Positions 16,469 through 24,638 of a stretch of DNA of 33,696 bases are shown piece by piece. The notes under the pieces were generated by a model. It saw only the letters and a list, made by a program, of their open reading frames with translations, was not told where the DNA came from and made no database searches. Position 1 is the first letter of the stretch. Every line of letters starts with the position of its first letter. The DNA is from UMGS1370 sp963557065 (GTDB taxonomy: Bacteria > Bacillota > Clostridia > Lachnospirales > Lachnospiraceae): the NCBI GenBank assembly GCA_963557065.1, contig CAUWCT010000018.1, positions 1 through 33,696 of the forward strand, read 5' to 3'. A program made the position numbers and the translations under genes.

Positions 16469-17305
16469 TCAAATTTTGTCTGCTAGGAACAGACAATCGC
16501 CGCTCCCAAGGGAAATTATCGGCTTCTCCCAAGTCCCAAAAAGTCCTTCTCCAGAGCAGTGATTCAGGTAAAGCCGCTCTGCTCCCAGGCGGGTAAGCCC
16601 CTGCATGACCCGTTCCTGGCAGCTTCTTTCCCTGTCCTTTAAGTGGATTCCTCCTGCTACGAAAGCCAGACGTCGGCCTGGAAACCGCTCTTTTACAGTT
16701 TCCAGCATATTTAAAATTCCTGGATGACTGCATCCGGCGATTACACCGACTGCATTTTTTTCCGGCAGTTCCAGAACCAGGCAAATCTCATCTTCAAATG
16801 AATCGACAGTCAGGCGCCCATCCGTTTCTTTTACAAACCTTTTAGATAGTTCTTCCCCTAAACTGGTTCTTTTAAACCTGCCTGCTGCAAAACAATGGGG
16901 ACTAATCTGCAAAATTTCCTGACAAATCCGTATGGTTCCAAATGCCTTTTTTGCTTCTTCTTTTGAAAATCCGCATCCCAGGTACGTATAAACCCCTGCT
17001 TCTTCGTTCTGGATCCGGTATTTTTTATCAAAAAAGCCTTCTCCTACTACCAGAGGACAGGATAGTCCCCTGGACACGCCTTCCATCAGGCCGCCCGCAT
17101 GGTCGTAATGACTGTGGCTTAATACCGCGCAGGTAACGGCCTCCGGACGGATTCCCAGCTTTTTTGCATTGTCCCAGACTGCCCCGCTGTTTCCTGCATC
17201 AAATAAAATGGTTTCCTGACCGTCTTCTATCAGAAAAGAAAGGCCATGCTCTGCAGATAAATCCCTGCGGGATGTGTGGTTTTCGATGAGTGTTGTTACT
17301 TTCAT
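16469..17305 (-). CDS. MBL-fold metallohydrolase (COG1237-like)
   Basis: A 278-residue metallo-beta-lactamase-fold protein. The metal site is SHSHYDHAGG (His64, His66, Asp68, His69), and GCSHPGILN follows at mid-length. This pattern fits the COG1237 group, often named after a dihydropterin/ribofuranosyl-aminobenzene phosphate synthase of archaea. In Clostridia the function is unknown. I start at MKVTTLIENH (17305), preceded by an AGAGAG site. The longer reading to 17371 would be translated through the apt terminator. No promoter is visible in the 15 nt between that terminator and the gene, so it may depend on read-through from apt. Confidence 0.9.
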   Translation of the reverse strand: MKVTTLIENHTSRRDLSAEHGLSFLIEDGQETILFDAGNSGAVWDNAKKLGIRPEAVTCAVLSHSHYDHAGGLMEGVSRGLSCPLVVGEGFFDKKYRIQNEEAGVYTYLGCGFSKEEAKKAFGTIRICQEILQISPHCFAAGRFKRTSLGEELSKRFVKETDGRLTVDSFEDEICLVLELPEKNAVGVIAGCSHPGILNMLETVKERFPGRRLAFVAGGIHLKDRERSCQERVMQGLTRLGAERLYLNHCSGEGLFGTWEKPIISLGSGDCLFLADKI

Positions 17306-17320
17306 AAGCTCTCTCTCTGT

Positions 17321-17364
17321 AAAAAAGGGGCTGCCACAAAATAACCTTTTTATGCGGCAGCCCC
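17321..17364 (-). terminator. Strong terminator after apt
   Basis: GGGGCTGCC (17327-17335) pairs perfectly with GGCAGCCCC (17356-17364), and on the minus strand the stem is followed by T6. It lies directly between the apt stop and the MBL-fold gene. Confidence 0.9.
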
Positions 17365-17370
17365 TGTTCA

Positions 17371-17895
17371 TTAGTTTCCTTCGTAGGTAATAGCAGAATA
17401 TACGTCGTATCCCGCCAGCTTTTCTCTTCCCTTCAGTCCAGCCAGCTCCATAACAAAGCAGATTTTCACTACTTCTCCCCCAAGTTCTTCTACCAGCTTA
17501 ATGATGGCTTCGGTAGTGCCTCCTGTAGCAATCAGATCATCTACGATAACTACTTTCTGACCAGGTTTGATGGAGTCTTTGTGCATTTCAATCACTGCGC
17601 TTCCATACTCCAGATCATACTCTGCCGAAATGGTTTCGCAGGGAAGTTTGCCTTTTTTGCGCACTGGCACAAAGCCCTTGTGAAGAGCGTAAGCAACTGG
17701 TACGCCGAAAATAAAGCCTCTGGATTCCGGTCCTACTACTACGTCAAAATCCAGATCCTTCACACTGTCTTTTAACTGGTTGACCGCCAGTTCCAGTCCG
17801 TCTGCATCCTGCAAAATGGTGGTAACATCTCTGAAAATAATTCCAGGCTCCGGAAAATCCGGAATGCTTCTGACATACTCTTCTAATCGTTTCAT
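17371..17895 (-). CDS. apt: Adenine phosphoribosyltransferase
   Basis: Purine-salvage enzyme that makes AMP from adenine and PRPP, 174 residues as usual. The PRPP-binding loop is VVIVDDLIATGGTTEA (115-130), and PGIIFRD near the N-terminus is typical. GAAGGAGA precedes the ATG, which overlaps the lacI stop by 4 nt (ATGA), so the gene is translationally coupled to the pectin-locus repressor. In Bacillus and many Clostridia apt lies directly between recJ and relA. Here recJ is missing, and an MBL gene separates apt from relA. Confidence 0.97.
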   Translation of the reverse strand: MKRLEEYVRSIPDFPEPGIIFRDVTTILQDADGLELAVNQLKDSVKDLDFDVVVGPESRGFIFGVPVAYALHKGFVPVRKKGKLPCETISAEYDLEYGSAVIEMHKDSIKPGQKVVIVDDLIATGGTTEAIIKLVEELGGEVVKICFVMELAGLKGREKLAGYDVYSAITYEGN

Positions 17896-18905
17896 GCTCT
17901 TCTCTCCTTCTTTTCGTTTCTGATATCTCTTACTGTTTCTCGGATAATCAGCTTGTTTTCCAGGTAAATCCGGCGATTATCCATGGTTCCTTCTTCCAGG
18001 CGCTTTAACAGAACCCTGGTTCCCTCTTTTGCAATCTCGCTCATGCTTCTCTCTACGGTGGTTAATTTCATACTGGAATAACCGGATAAATCCCAATTAT
18101 CAAATCCTATGAGGGAAACATCTTCCGGAACCGAAAGTCCACGCTCCGTTACCGCTACTCTGGCGCCAAAGGCCATTTCATCGTTGAAACACAACAGAGC
18201 TGTCGGTTTGTAATCCAACAGTCTTTTGGCCGCCTGATAGCCGCTTTCATAACGGTAGTTTCCGCAGATTACCGGCACCATATCCGGATCAAAGCCATGA
18301 CGCCTCATGGACTGACGCCATCCCCTGTGCCTTAAACGGGTAGAATCCAGATTCGGCTGTCCTTCAATCACTCCGATGTTCCGGTGTCCGTTGTCTAAGA
18401 GATAATCCATAGCCTTTCCCATAGCCTGTTCTTCGTCTGTCGTTACATTCGGAGCGTCTATGTCCACCTTCCGGCAAATAACAACCATCGGGATTTTCTT
18501 TTGAAGAACCTCTTCCATAAAAGGCAGGTCGTCATCTTTCTGGGACAGGACAAGAATGCCGTCAAAATAGCTGGGATTAATGGTTCCTGGCTCATGCATA
18601 TCAATACCTTTGACCACGACATTGTAGTGACTTCCTACAATGCTGTATACCCCTGTCAGCACTTCGTGAAGAACAAACGGCGACGACATCCGGCTGATCG
18701 TAGAAAAATACAGCCCTATTACATAGGAACGGGACAATTTTAAGTTCACTGCCGCCTGATTGCGGGTATATCCCATCCGCTCCGCAATCTCAATAATTCT
18801 CTTTTGTTTTTCCTTATTTTCTGTTCCGATGCCATTTAAAGCCCTGGAAACCGTAGAATAAGAAACTCCGGCTTCTTTTGCCACATCTTTTATCGTAACC
18901 GCCAT
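17892..18905 (-). CDS. LacI-family repressor of the pectin-oligosaccharide locus
   Basis: A 337-residue regulator: LacI helix-turn-helix at the N-terminus (VTIKDVAKEAGVSYSTVSRA), hinge around 45-60, then a periplasmic-binding-protein-like sensor domain with FDGILVLSQKD and LLCFNDEMAFGAR. It lies 28 nt downstream of the GH28 gene, in the same operon as the transporter. The two operators of the form TTGCAAA-NN-TTTGCAA flanking the divergent transporter/GH105 region are its probable targets. The inducer is likely a uronate or short oligouronide, inferred from context only. AAGGAG precedes the ATG. Confidence 0.92.
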   Translation of the reverse strand: MAVTIKDVAKEAGVSYSTVSRALNGIGTENKEKQKRIIEIAERMGYTRNQAAVNLKLSRSYVIGLYFSTISRMSSPFVLHEVLTGVYSIVGSHYNVVVKGIDMHEPGTINPSYFDGILVLSQKDDDLPFMEEVLQKKIPMVVICRKVDIDAPNVTTDEEQAMGKAMDYLLDNGHRNIGVIEGQPNLDSTRLRHRGWRQSMRRHGFDPDMVPVICGNYRYESGYQAAKRLLDYKPTALLCFNDEMAFGARVAVTERGLSVPEDVSLIGFDNWDLSGYSSMKLTTVERSMSEIAKEGTRVLLKRLEEGTMDNRRIYLENKLIIRETVRDIRNEKKERRA

Positions 18906-18933
18906 ACTATCTCCTTAACCTGACCTGCAGTTC

Positions 18934-20493
18934 TCATTCTGTAATTATCTTATCGACTCCTGCCAGGTCAACGAAAAGACCGTCCGGATTGTCAATTTCT
19001 ACATTCCGGATTGTCAATTCCCCAATATTTTTTGCAAGAATCCCTTTTCTGCTCATCGGCTCTACCCCCTCCAACATAGCCGGAACATCTTTTTTAGGAT
19101 TTTCTGCGTATGTAACATGAATATTTTCCATTATGATTTCTTCAATCTTCTGCTCAGGAAGGCCATAAAAATAAGCCGCCGCCACATGGCAGTTTCTGGC
19201 CTCAATATCTCTGAACACCAGGCTCTTAATTTCCGGCGTCCGGTCGTCTACCGGAAGTTTTTCTTTGGTTCTTACGTATTCCGTATAACCGTCCGGATCG
19301 CAGAAGTAAAAGCAGTTGACCACAAACGGGGTCATGACATGATCCATGTAAATCCGTTCGAATTTTACCTGGTCAATTACCGCGTCTTTTCCTCTGCCTC
19401 TGCGGGTCTTAATCCGCAGCCCCCTGTCTGTATGGAGGAATCTGCAGTCTTTTACCAGCAGTCCTTTTACGCCTCCTGCCATTTCGCTTCCAATGGTAAT
19501 GGAACCATGACCGTCCCTCATACAGCACTGTGCGATGGTAATGTTTTCCGACGGTGTCCGGTACTTGGAACCCATATAAATTTTGCCGGATTTTATGGCA
19601 ATACAGTCGTCTCCAAGAGAAAAATATACGCCCAGGATCTCTACGTTTTTACAGGATTCCGGATCCAGCCCATCTGTATTCGGGGAATCTTTGGGATTTA
19701 ATACCTTTAAATCTACAAATTTTAAGTCCTGGGAAAAATACGGGTGAATATTCCAGCTTGGACTGTTCTGTACCGTAATTCCCTGAATGGAAATGTTTTT
19801 GCACCGGTTTAAAAAAATCATCCTCGGCCGGAATGCCGTCCGCATCTTTTTCGGTTCGTACCACCAGTTATCCGGATCTGCAGAGGCATTTCCCTCTATC
19901 CGTCCTGATCCGTAAATGACCACGTCCTCTGCTTCAATACCCGTAAGAATGCCGGAAAACATAGGGAGAGGATTTCCTTCCCAGGTTCCCAGATTGTATT
20001 CCTCCGTCTCGTCCCAGCTTTCTATCATGCCTGGGAAAACAGGAAATTTATCCCGATCGGTAAATGCCGAAAGAACCGCTCCTTCTTCCAGTTCAATCCG
20101 GATATGGCTTTTTAAAAACAAGGTGGTCAGACGGTACGTTCCTTTCGGAATCAGCACCCTGCTGTCTTTCGGGCAGGCCATGATCGCCGCCTGCAAAAAG
20201 GTGGTGTCGTCCTGGACGCCGTCTCCCTTTGCTCCGAATTCCTTTACATTGATGGTTACAAATTCTCTATCCGTACGGAAGCGGATCGTTTCTGTATCCG
20301 CATCCCTGATTACTTTTGCTTCATACTCTGTATCTGGCTGAAGTCCATACAGACTTAACACCGTCCTCCGGCTTTCCAGCGTTTTTCTTCCATTTAAATA
20401 TACCTGATACGGTGTTTCCGCCTCAAATGCAGAGCCATCCTCTGCCATAATAACTGCACAGCGTGCAGTTTTCAATACCAACAAAAGCTTCAT
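18934..20493 (-). CDS. GH28 polygalacturonase-family glycosidase, cytoplasmic
   Basis: A 519-residue protein with an N-terminal fibronectin-III-like beta domain (about 5-78) and a right-handed beta-helix. GH28 catalytic motifs are complete: NTD (272-274), DD (295-296 in GDDCIAI), GHG (328-330) and RIK (360-362). The family hydrolyses galacturonosyl or rhamnogalacturonan linkages. There is no signal peptide, so it probably trims imported oligosaccharides from their ends. I start at MKLLLVLK (20493), which follows GGTGAGG. The longer ORF to 20571 adds 26 residues across a hairpin. The 90-bp gap to the upstream permease gene is the widest in the operon. Confidence 0.93.
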   Translation of the reverse strand: MKLLLVLKTARCAVIMAEDGSAFEAETPYQVYLNGRKTLESRRTVLSLYGLQPDTEYEAKVIRDADTETIRFRTDREFVTINVKEFGAKGDGVQDDTTFLQAAIMACPKDSRVLIPKGTYRLTTLFLKSHIRIELEEGAVLSAFTDRDKFPVFPGMIESWDETEEYNLGTWEGNPLPMFSGILTGIEAEDVVIYGSGRIEGNASADPDNWWYEPKKMRTAFRPRMIFLNRCKNISIQGITVQNSPSWNIHPYFSQDLKFVDLKVLNPKDSPNTDGLDPESCKNVEILGVYFSLGDDCIAIKSGKIYMGSKYRTPSENITIAQCCMRDGHGSITIGSEMAGGVKGLLVKDCRFLHTDRGLRIKTRRGRGKDAVIDQVKFERIYMDHVMTPFVVNCFYFCDPDGYTEYVRTKEKLPVDDRTPEIKSLVFRDIEARNCHVAAAYFYGLPEQKIEEIIMENIHVTYAENPKKDVPAMLEGVEPMSRKGILAKNIGELTIRNVEIDNPDGLFVDLAGVDKIITE

Positions 20494-20526
20494 AATGAAA
20501 ACCTCACCTTTTAGAATAGCACAAGG

Positions 20527-20555
20527 CCACTGCAAAAACAACTGTTTTCGCAGCA
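20527..20555 (-). other. Hairpin in the permease-GH28 gap
   Basis: On the minus strand a CTGCGAAAAC arm faces GTTTTTGCAG across a short AGTT loop, giving a stem with one irregular position. No T-tract follows, so it is more likely an mRNA-stability or processing structure than a terminator. Edges are approximate. Confidence 0.4.
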
Positions 20556-20583
20556 GCCCTGTTAAGTTCAAGTACTTATAAAA

Positions 20584-21441
20584 TTAACCCTTAACACCGC
20601 CGGCTGCAATACCGTCGATAAAGGAATCCTGAGCCAGGAAAAATACAATCAAGGATGGAATAATCGAGATTAAGGACATTGCCAGTACTCGGTTCCAGTC
20701 AAATCCCGTGTCTCCGTCCATGGACATCTTTACAAAGATGGACGCCGGATATCTTGCCGGTGTATTTACATACAGCAGCGGACCCATAAAGTCGTTGGAA
20801 GACCACATAAACTGGAATAATGCACAGGATACGATGGACGGCTTTAACATCGGCACGATTACATACCATAACGTCTTAATGCTGTTGCATCCGTCAATCT
20901 TTGCCGCTTCTTCCAGCTCTCTTGGGATATTCCGCAAAAACTGAATCAGCATGAATACAAAATAAGTATCTGTCGCAAAAATGGTCGGCACAATCAATGC
21001 CAGGTACATCGGATGGTTGATCCAGCCGAATTTATTAAACATGATGTACTGCGGTACGTTTAATACGACCTGCGGCAAAAACAGGGTAGACATCAGGACT
21101 GCAAACAGGATTCCCTTTCCCTTAAATTCAAAGCGGGCAAATCCATATGCCGTAATGGTTGCGGATATAATGGTAAATACTACCTTAGGGATTACGATGG
21201 AGTACGTATTAATCATGGCTTTTACCAGGTCAATATCTCCTCCGTAGCTCTTCATTGCATTCTTATATCCGTCTAAGGTTGGGTTCTTCGGAATAAATCC
21301 TACGCTGGAGAAAATCTCATTGTTGGTCTTAAAGGTTGCCCCTACCATCCAGATCAGAGGGTATACCATAACAAATCCTACGGCTATCAGTACAAAGTAC
21401 CGCAGAAACGTGGATATTTTTCTCTTTGTTTCTCTTGTCAT
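20584..21441 (-). CDS. Carbohydrate ABC transporter permease (MalG/CUT1 type)
   Basis: A 285-residue membrane permease with six predicted helices and the EAA loop RELEEAAKIDGCNSIKTLW (from about residue 174), which contacts the ATPase. The C-terminal IDGIAAGGVKG is typical of MalG-like partners. It pairs with the MalF-like protein encoded 5 nt upstream and the lipoprotein of this operon. No ATPase gene is in the locus; CUT1 importers of this kind usually share a genomic MsmX/UgpC-type ATPase encoded elsewhere (known for the family, inferred here). Confidence 0.93.
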   Translation of the reverse strand: MTRETKRKISTFLRYFVLIAVGFVMVYPLIWMVGATFKTNNEIFSSVGFIPKNPTLDGYKNAMKSYGGDIDLVKAMINTYSIVIPKVVFTIISATITAYGFARFEFKGKGILFAVLMSTLFLPQVVLNVPQYIMFNKFGWINHPMYLALIVPTIFATDTYFVFMLIQFLRNIPRELEEAAKIDGCNSIKTLWYVIVPMLKPSIVSCALFQFMWSSNDFMGPLLYVNTPARYPASIFVKMSMDGDTGFDWNRVLAMSLISIIPSLIVFFLAQDSFIDGIAAGGVKG

Positions 21442-21446
21442 GTTCT

Positions 21447-22355
21447 CTACCTCCCATCCTCATCTGAATAATAAACCCATTTCTTCTGGCTTACGAACGC
21501 AATAACCGTCAGAACGCAGACAATGATAAACAGACACCATGCCTGGGCGCTTGCCAGACCCATCTCGTAGCTCTTGAAGGCGTTGTTGTAAATCAGAAGG
21601 GAAATCAGCGTTGTGGAGTTTCTCGGGCCGCCCTGGGTAATGATATACGGGCCGTTGAATTCCTGGAACGCCTGACACAGCTGGGTTACCAGGTTATAGA
21701 AAATAACCGGTGTGATAATCGGAACGGTAATGGAGAAAAACTGTCTCCACTTTCCTGCACCGTCAATGGATGCCGCTTCATATAAATCCTGGGATACGCC
21801 TTTTAATGCCGCCAGGAAAATAACCATGGCCGAACCAAACTGCCATACCCTCAAAAGACAGATAATAAACAACGCATATTTCGGGTCAGACAGCCAGTCT
21901 ACTCCGGCAATTCCAAATACCGAAAGAATCATGTTGATGATTCCGTCGCCTTTAAAGATGGCCTTCCACAGTACGGCAATCGCTACGGAACCGCCCAGAA
22001 TAGACGGAATGTAGTAAGCTACACGGAACAGGTTTACCCCTTTAATCTTAAAGTTCAGGATATAAGCGATAAATAATGCGAATACCAGCTTTAACGGTAC
22101 GGTCATAAACGCATACTGGAAGGTAACCTTAAAGGATTTCATAATCTTACGGCTGGAAAAGATTTCTTCATAGTTCATCAGGCCGTATTCTGTAATCCCA
22201 TCAAACAGATGATAGTCGGTAAAGCTGTAGAACAAGGATGAACCAAATGGATATACCTTGAAAATCAAAAATCCGATAAACCATGGCAGGATAAACACCA
22301 GGCCCAGATTATTTGACAGCCATTTCTTTAAGCCCTTATTGGTGGACATACTCAT
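21447..22355 (-). CDS. Sugar ABC transporter permease (MalF/CUT1 type)
   Basis: A 302-residue permease with a first helix at about 17-34 and the EAA motif DLYEAASIDGAGKWRQFF (from residue 190). The ATG at 22355 overlaps the stop of the upstream short GH105-like gene (ATGA), with AGGAGG just ahead. A second ATG at 22349 has better spacing, and either is possible. It forms a heterodimer with the MalG-like permease. Substrate by context: pectin or rhamnogalacturonan oligosaccharides. Confidence 0.93.
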   Translation of the reverse strand: MSMSTNKGLKKWLSNNLGLVFILPWFIGFLIFKVYPFGSSLFYSFTDYHLFDGITEYGLMNYEEIFSSRKIMKSFKVTFQYAFMTVPLKLVFALFIAYILNFKIKGVNLFRVAYYIPSILGGSVAIAVLWKAIFKGDGIINMILSVFGIAGVDWLSDPKYALFIICLLRVWQFGSAMVIFLAALKGVSQDLYEAASIDGAGKWRQFFSITVPIITPVIFYNLVTQLCQAFQEFNGPYIITQGGPRNSTTLISLLIYNNAFKSYEMGLASAQAWCLFIIVCVLTVIAFVSQKKWVYYSDEDGR

Positions 22356-22873
22356 TTTCCTCCTTTGCAACAGAGTGTTTCATACTTTTCTGCTGACAGC
22401 ACCTTTAACCGACAGCCTTTTAAAATCGCTGCTTCAAACAGCTCCTGCGTCTCTTTTCCCAGACATCCCATTCGATTATCCTGGAAAAATCCAGCTTCTC
22501 TTAACGTGCGTGCTGTCATTTTCATCAAATCTGCAAGATAACGGTAATGCTCATAAATCTCCATGGAAGTTACTTCCAGGGTATCCGCGCAGGCAGTAAA
22601 AAAATAGGCCAGTTCCAGGCTTTCTTCCGCTTTTCCCTGACAGGTTCCTTTTATCATCCGGTCGTAATCATTGTCTTTGACCTGTCTGAATTGACGAATC
22701 ATCTCCTGATAGCCTTCTTTGTTCCCGTACTCAGTCTCACAGAACATCCGGAAGGGGAGGCGTTCTGCCAGCATAAAGCTGTTTTCTGCCTCCCCCAGCT
22801 GCCGGCTTTCTGCCAGCAGCTCTTGTCCGTTCTCCGAAACTCTTTCTCTTAGAATTTCGTCTAATCTCTTCAT
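22352..22873 (-). CDS. Short GH105/GH88-like protein lacking the catalytic half
   Basis: A 173-residue soluble protein, not a standard family. Read by eye it follows the second half of the GH105 encoded at 24639: FMLAERLPFRMFCETEYG against LYMAQPFYMQYEASY, ACADTLEV against ALIDTMDV, and AAILKGCRLKVLSAEKY against FAIMKSVRLGFLDDSYY. In this alignment catalytic Asp142 of the GH105 becomes Asn31, and the segment containing catalytic His188 is shortened and lost. The N-terminal half of the (alpha/alpha)6 barrel is absent. It begins 4 nt after the lipoprotein stop and overlaps the permease start, so it is a true operon member. A binding or regulatory role is possible, but no function can be assigned. 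Confidence 0.75.
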   Translation of the reverse strand: MKRLDEILRERVSENGQELLAESRQLGEAENSFMLAERLPFRMFCETEYGNKEGYQEMIRQFRQVKDNDYDRMIKGTCQGKAEESLELAYFFTACADTLEVTSMEIYEHYRYLADLMKMTARTLREAGFFQDNRMGCLGKETQELFEAAILKGCRLKVLSAEKYETLCCKGGK

Positions 22874-22877
22874 ATCT

Positions 22878-24284
22878 TTACTTGTTTAAAACTTCTTCAA
22901 TGCCTTCTACTAAAATCTCAGCAGCTTCTTCTGCATCGTAATCTCCGTAGCTTAAGCCAGCCATAACATCGTAGTAAACGCCGTCTGTATTCTTTAATGC
23001 TGCTGCCTCAAACTTTGGATCTAACTGGAATTCTACATGAGCCAATACCTTGCTGTTTGCTTCTGCTACTTTTTCATTAAGCAGATTGTTGTCCTGGCAA
23101 ACCTTTAAACCTGCTGCAGAAGCCGGAATACCACGCTCAGAAGCCATAATCTTAACGCCCTCTTCCTCATTTAACAGGAAGTTGATTAAAGCTGCACATT
23201 CTGCTGGATGCTCGGTGTTTTCAGAGATTGCAAAGCACATGGAAACCTTTGCGAAACCGCCCTTGGAATCGCCCATATCGGTAAATTCCTCGCCTACTAC
23301 AAACTCTTCGCCTTCGTTTAAAGCACCTTCAAATTTGGAAGCGGAAGAATCCCACTCAAAGATACCTGCATATCTGCCGTCCATCCACTTCGGGTTCTTG
23401 TCCAAGGACTCAGCGCCGTCGTTTAACAGGGTCTGGATGGTTGGGATTACATGAGCATCCTCTAAAGAAGTAATGAAGTTTAAGCCGTCCTGGATTTCTT
23501 CAGCGCTGTACTGAAGAGTGTTGTTCTCAACCCATGGTTTGCCATACTTGGATTCCAGATAGAATACCATCAGGATGGTTCTGTCATACTCATTCATAGC
23601 CAGAGGATAGTAATCATCTCCCAGCTTTTCCTTAAATACAGGGCCTGCTGCCATTAAGTCTGCCAAAGACTTTGGAGTCTCTAATCCAGCTTTGTCAAAA
23701 GTGGTCTTATTCCAGTAGAAAATACGTCCGGTCATGGCAACTGGAACTGCCTGCAGCTCGTTTGCAACGGTACAAGCATTTAAGTTTGTCTCAGAAAACT
23801 GAGTTAAATCTAAAATATCAGATACTTTGTTTAAGTCGTAAAATGCAGAACCGTCAGAGCTGAAAGAAGTAATCCAGTTCCAGTTAATCTGGTTTACATC
23901 AGGAGCAGTTCCGGTTGCGAAAGAAGCGCTCATCTTATCTTCCCATCCGGTCCAGGCTGCATACTGGGTCTCAACGGTAATGTTTGGATATTTCTCCATG
24001 AATTTTTCAACAGCTGCCAGAGTTGCCTCATGTCTGCCGTCGCCGCCCCACCAGCTCATGGTAATCGTAATCGGGTCAGTAGTATTAACGGTCAGTCCTT
24101 CTGCTGCGGCCGGTTCAGCTGCAGTAGTCTCAGCACTTGCTTCTGTCTCTGCTGCTTCTGTCTTTGCTTCCTCTGCTGCCGCAGTAGTTGCTGCGTTGTC
24201 ATCGCTGCTGCCGCAGGCTGCTAAAGACAGTGCCATGGCAGATGCTAAAACCAGAGACGCCATTTTCTTAATACTCTTTCTCAT
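22878..24284 (-). CDS. Extracellular oligosaccharide-binding lipoprotein (CUT1)
   Basis: A 468-residue ABC binding protein. The signal peptide is MRKSIKKMASLVLASAMALS with lipobox LAAC (Cys24), then an Ala/Thr/Glu linker of about 45 residues and a family-1 binding fold (TITMSWWGGDGRHEATLAAV, WNKTTFDKAGLETPKSLADL). Start at 24284 because AAGGGAG precedes it; the longer ORF to 24350 has no such site and would bury the signal peptide. First gene of the pectin operon, with a leader of about 160 nt that contains one LacI-type operator. Ligand by context: uronate-containing oligosaccharide. Confidence 0.93.
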   Translation of the reverse strand: MRKSIKKMASLVLASAMALSLAACGSSDDNAATTAAAEEAKTEAAETEASAETTAAEPAAAEGLTVNTTDPITITMSWWGGDGRHEATLAAVEKFMEKYPNITVETQYAAWTGWEDKMSASFATGTAPDVNQINWNWITSFSSDGSAFYDLNKVSDILDLTQFSETNLNACTVANELQAVPVAMTGRIFYWNKTTFDKAGLETPKSLADLMAAGPVFKEKLGDDYYPLAMNEYDRTILMVFYLESKYGKPWVENNTLQYSAEEIQDGLNFITSLEDAHVIPTIQTLLNDGAESLDKNPKWMDGRYAGIFEWDSSASKFEGALNEGEEFVVGEEFTDMGDSKGGFAKVSMCFAISENTEHPAECAALINFLLNEEEGVKIMASERGIPASAAGLKVCQDNNLLNEKVAEANSKVLAHVEFQLDPKFEAAALKNTDGVYYDVMAGLSYGDYDAEEAAEILVEGIEEVLNK

Positions 24285-24344
24285 ATTTTTCTCCCTTTCT
24301 TTCTCCTGCTCCTCTACATCTGTTCCTGCTTGGTTCTTTTTTGT

Positions 24345-24360
24345 TTGCAAAGGTTTGCAA
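24345..24360. promoter_or_regulatory. LacI-type operator upstream of the transporter operon
   Basis: TTGCAAA-GG-TTTGCAA is a perfect palindrome apart from its 2-bp centre. It lies 60 bp upstream of the lipoprotein start, about 90 bp downstream of the predicted transcription start, where bound repressor would act as a roadblock or loop to the second site. Confidence 0.75.
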
Positions 24361-24452
24361 GGTTTTTTAAAATTTTATGCATATCGCTCATATTCTCTCG
24401 ACTTTTTCTCAAGTTTTACAAGCAAATATGCATTTTCTCTGTGCGTGTTTTT

Positions 24453-24481
24453 ATAATAGCATCCGATAGTCGATCTGTCAA
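24453..24481 (-). promoter_or_regulatory. Promoter of the pectin transporter operon
   Basis: On the minus strand TTGACA (24476-24481) and TATTAT (24453-24458) are spaced 17 bp, close to the vegetative consensus. The predicted leader to the ATG at 24284 is about 160 nt, long enough for regulation. Confidence 0.75.
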
Positions 24482-24579
24482 TTGTGTATTTAGCTCAGTT
24501 TTTCAATATTTTTTTGTGTGTTTTGTCCAATTTCCTTTCATATACTTCTATGATATTATGTACATAATCTAATATAGTA

Positions 24580-24610
24580 TATAATTTGCAACGTTTGCAA
24601 ACGTTTGCAT
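24580..24610 (+). promoter_or_regulatory. GH105 -10 box and LacI-type operator
   Basis: A TATAAT (24580-24585) without an obvious -35 is followed directly by the operator TTGCAAA-CG-TTTGCAT (24595-24610), core TGCAAACGTTTGCA. An overlapping third half-site, TGCAACG (24587-24593), extends it upstream. It lies 28 bp before the GH105 ATG and covers the predicted start of transcription. It is close to, but not, the CcpA cre consensus, since position 3 is C. Confidence 0.7.
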
Positions 24611-24638
24611 TTTATTACCACTTAAAGGAGTATGTATT

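Noticed and set aside
20494..20571. 26-residue N-terminal extension of the GH28
   Set aside because: It crosses a hairpin and has no ribosome-binding site, whereas GGTGAGG lies at good spacing before the ATG at 20493.
24031..24224. Ser/Ala/Cys-rich plus-strand frames opposite the lipoprotein linker
   Set aside because: They are antisense shadows of the low-complexity Ala/Thr/Glu linker of the binding lipoprotein.
24595..24610. CcpA cre site
   Set aside because: TGCAAACGTTTGCA breaks the cre consensus at position 3 (C where A/T is required), and a matching site with a GG centre lies in the same region, fitting the local LacI protein better.
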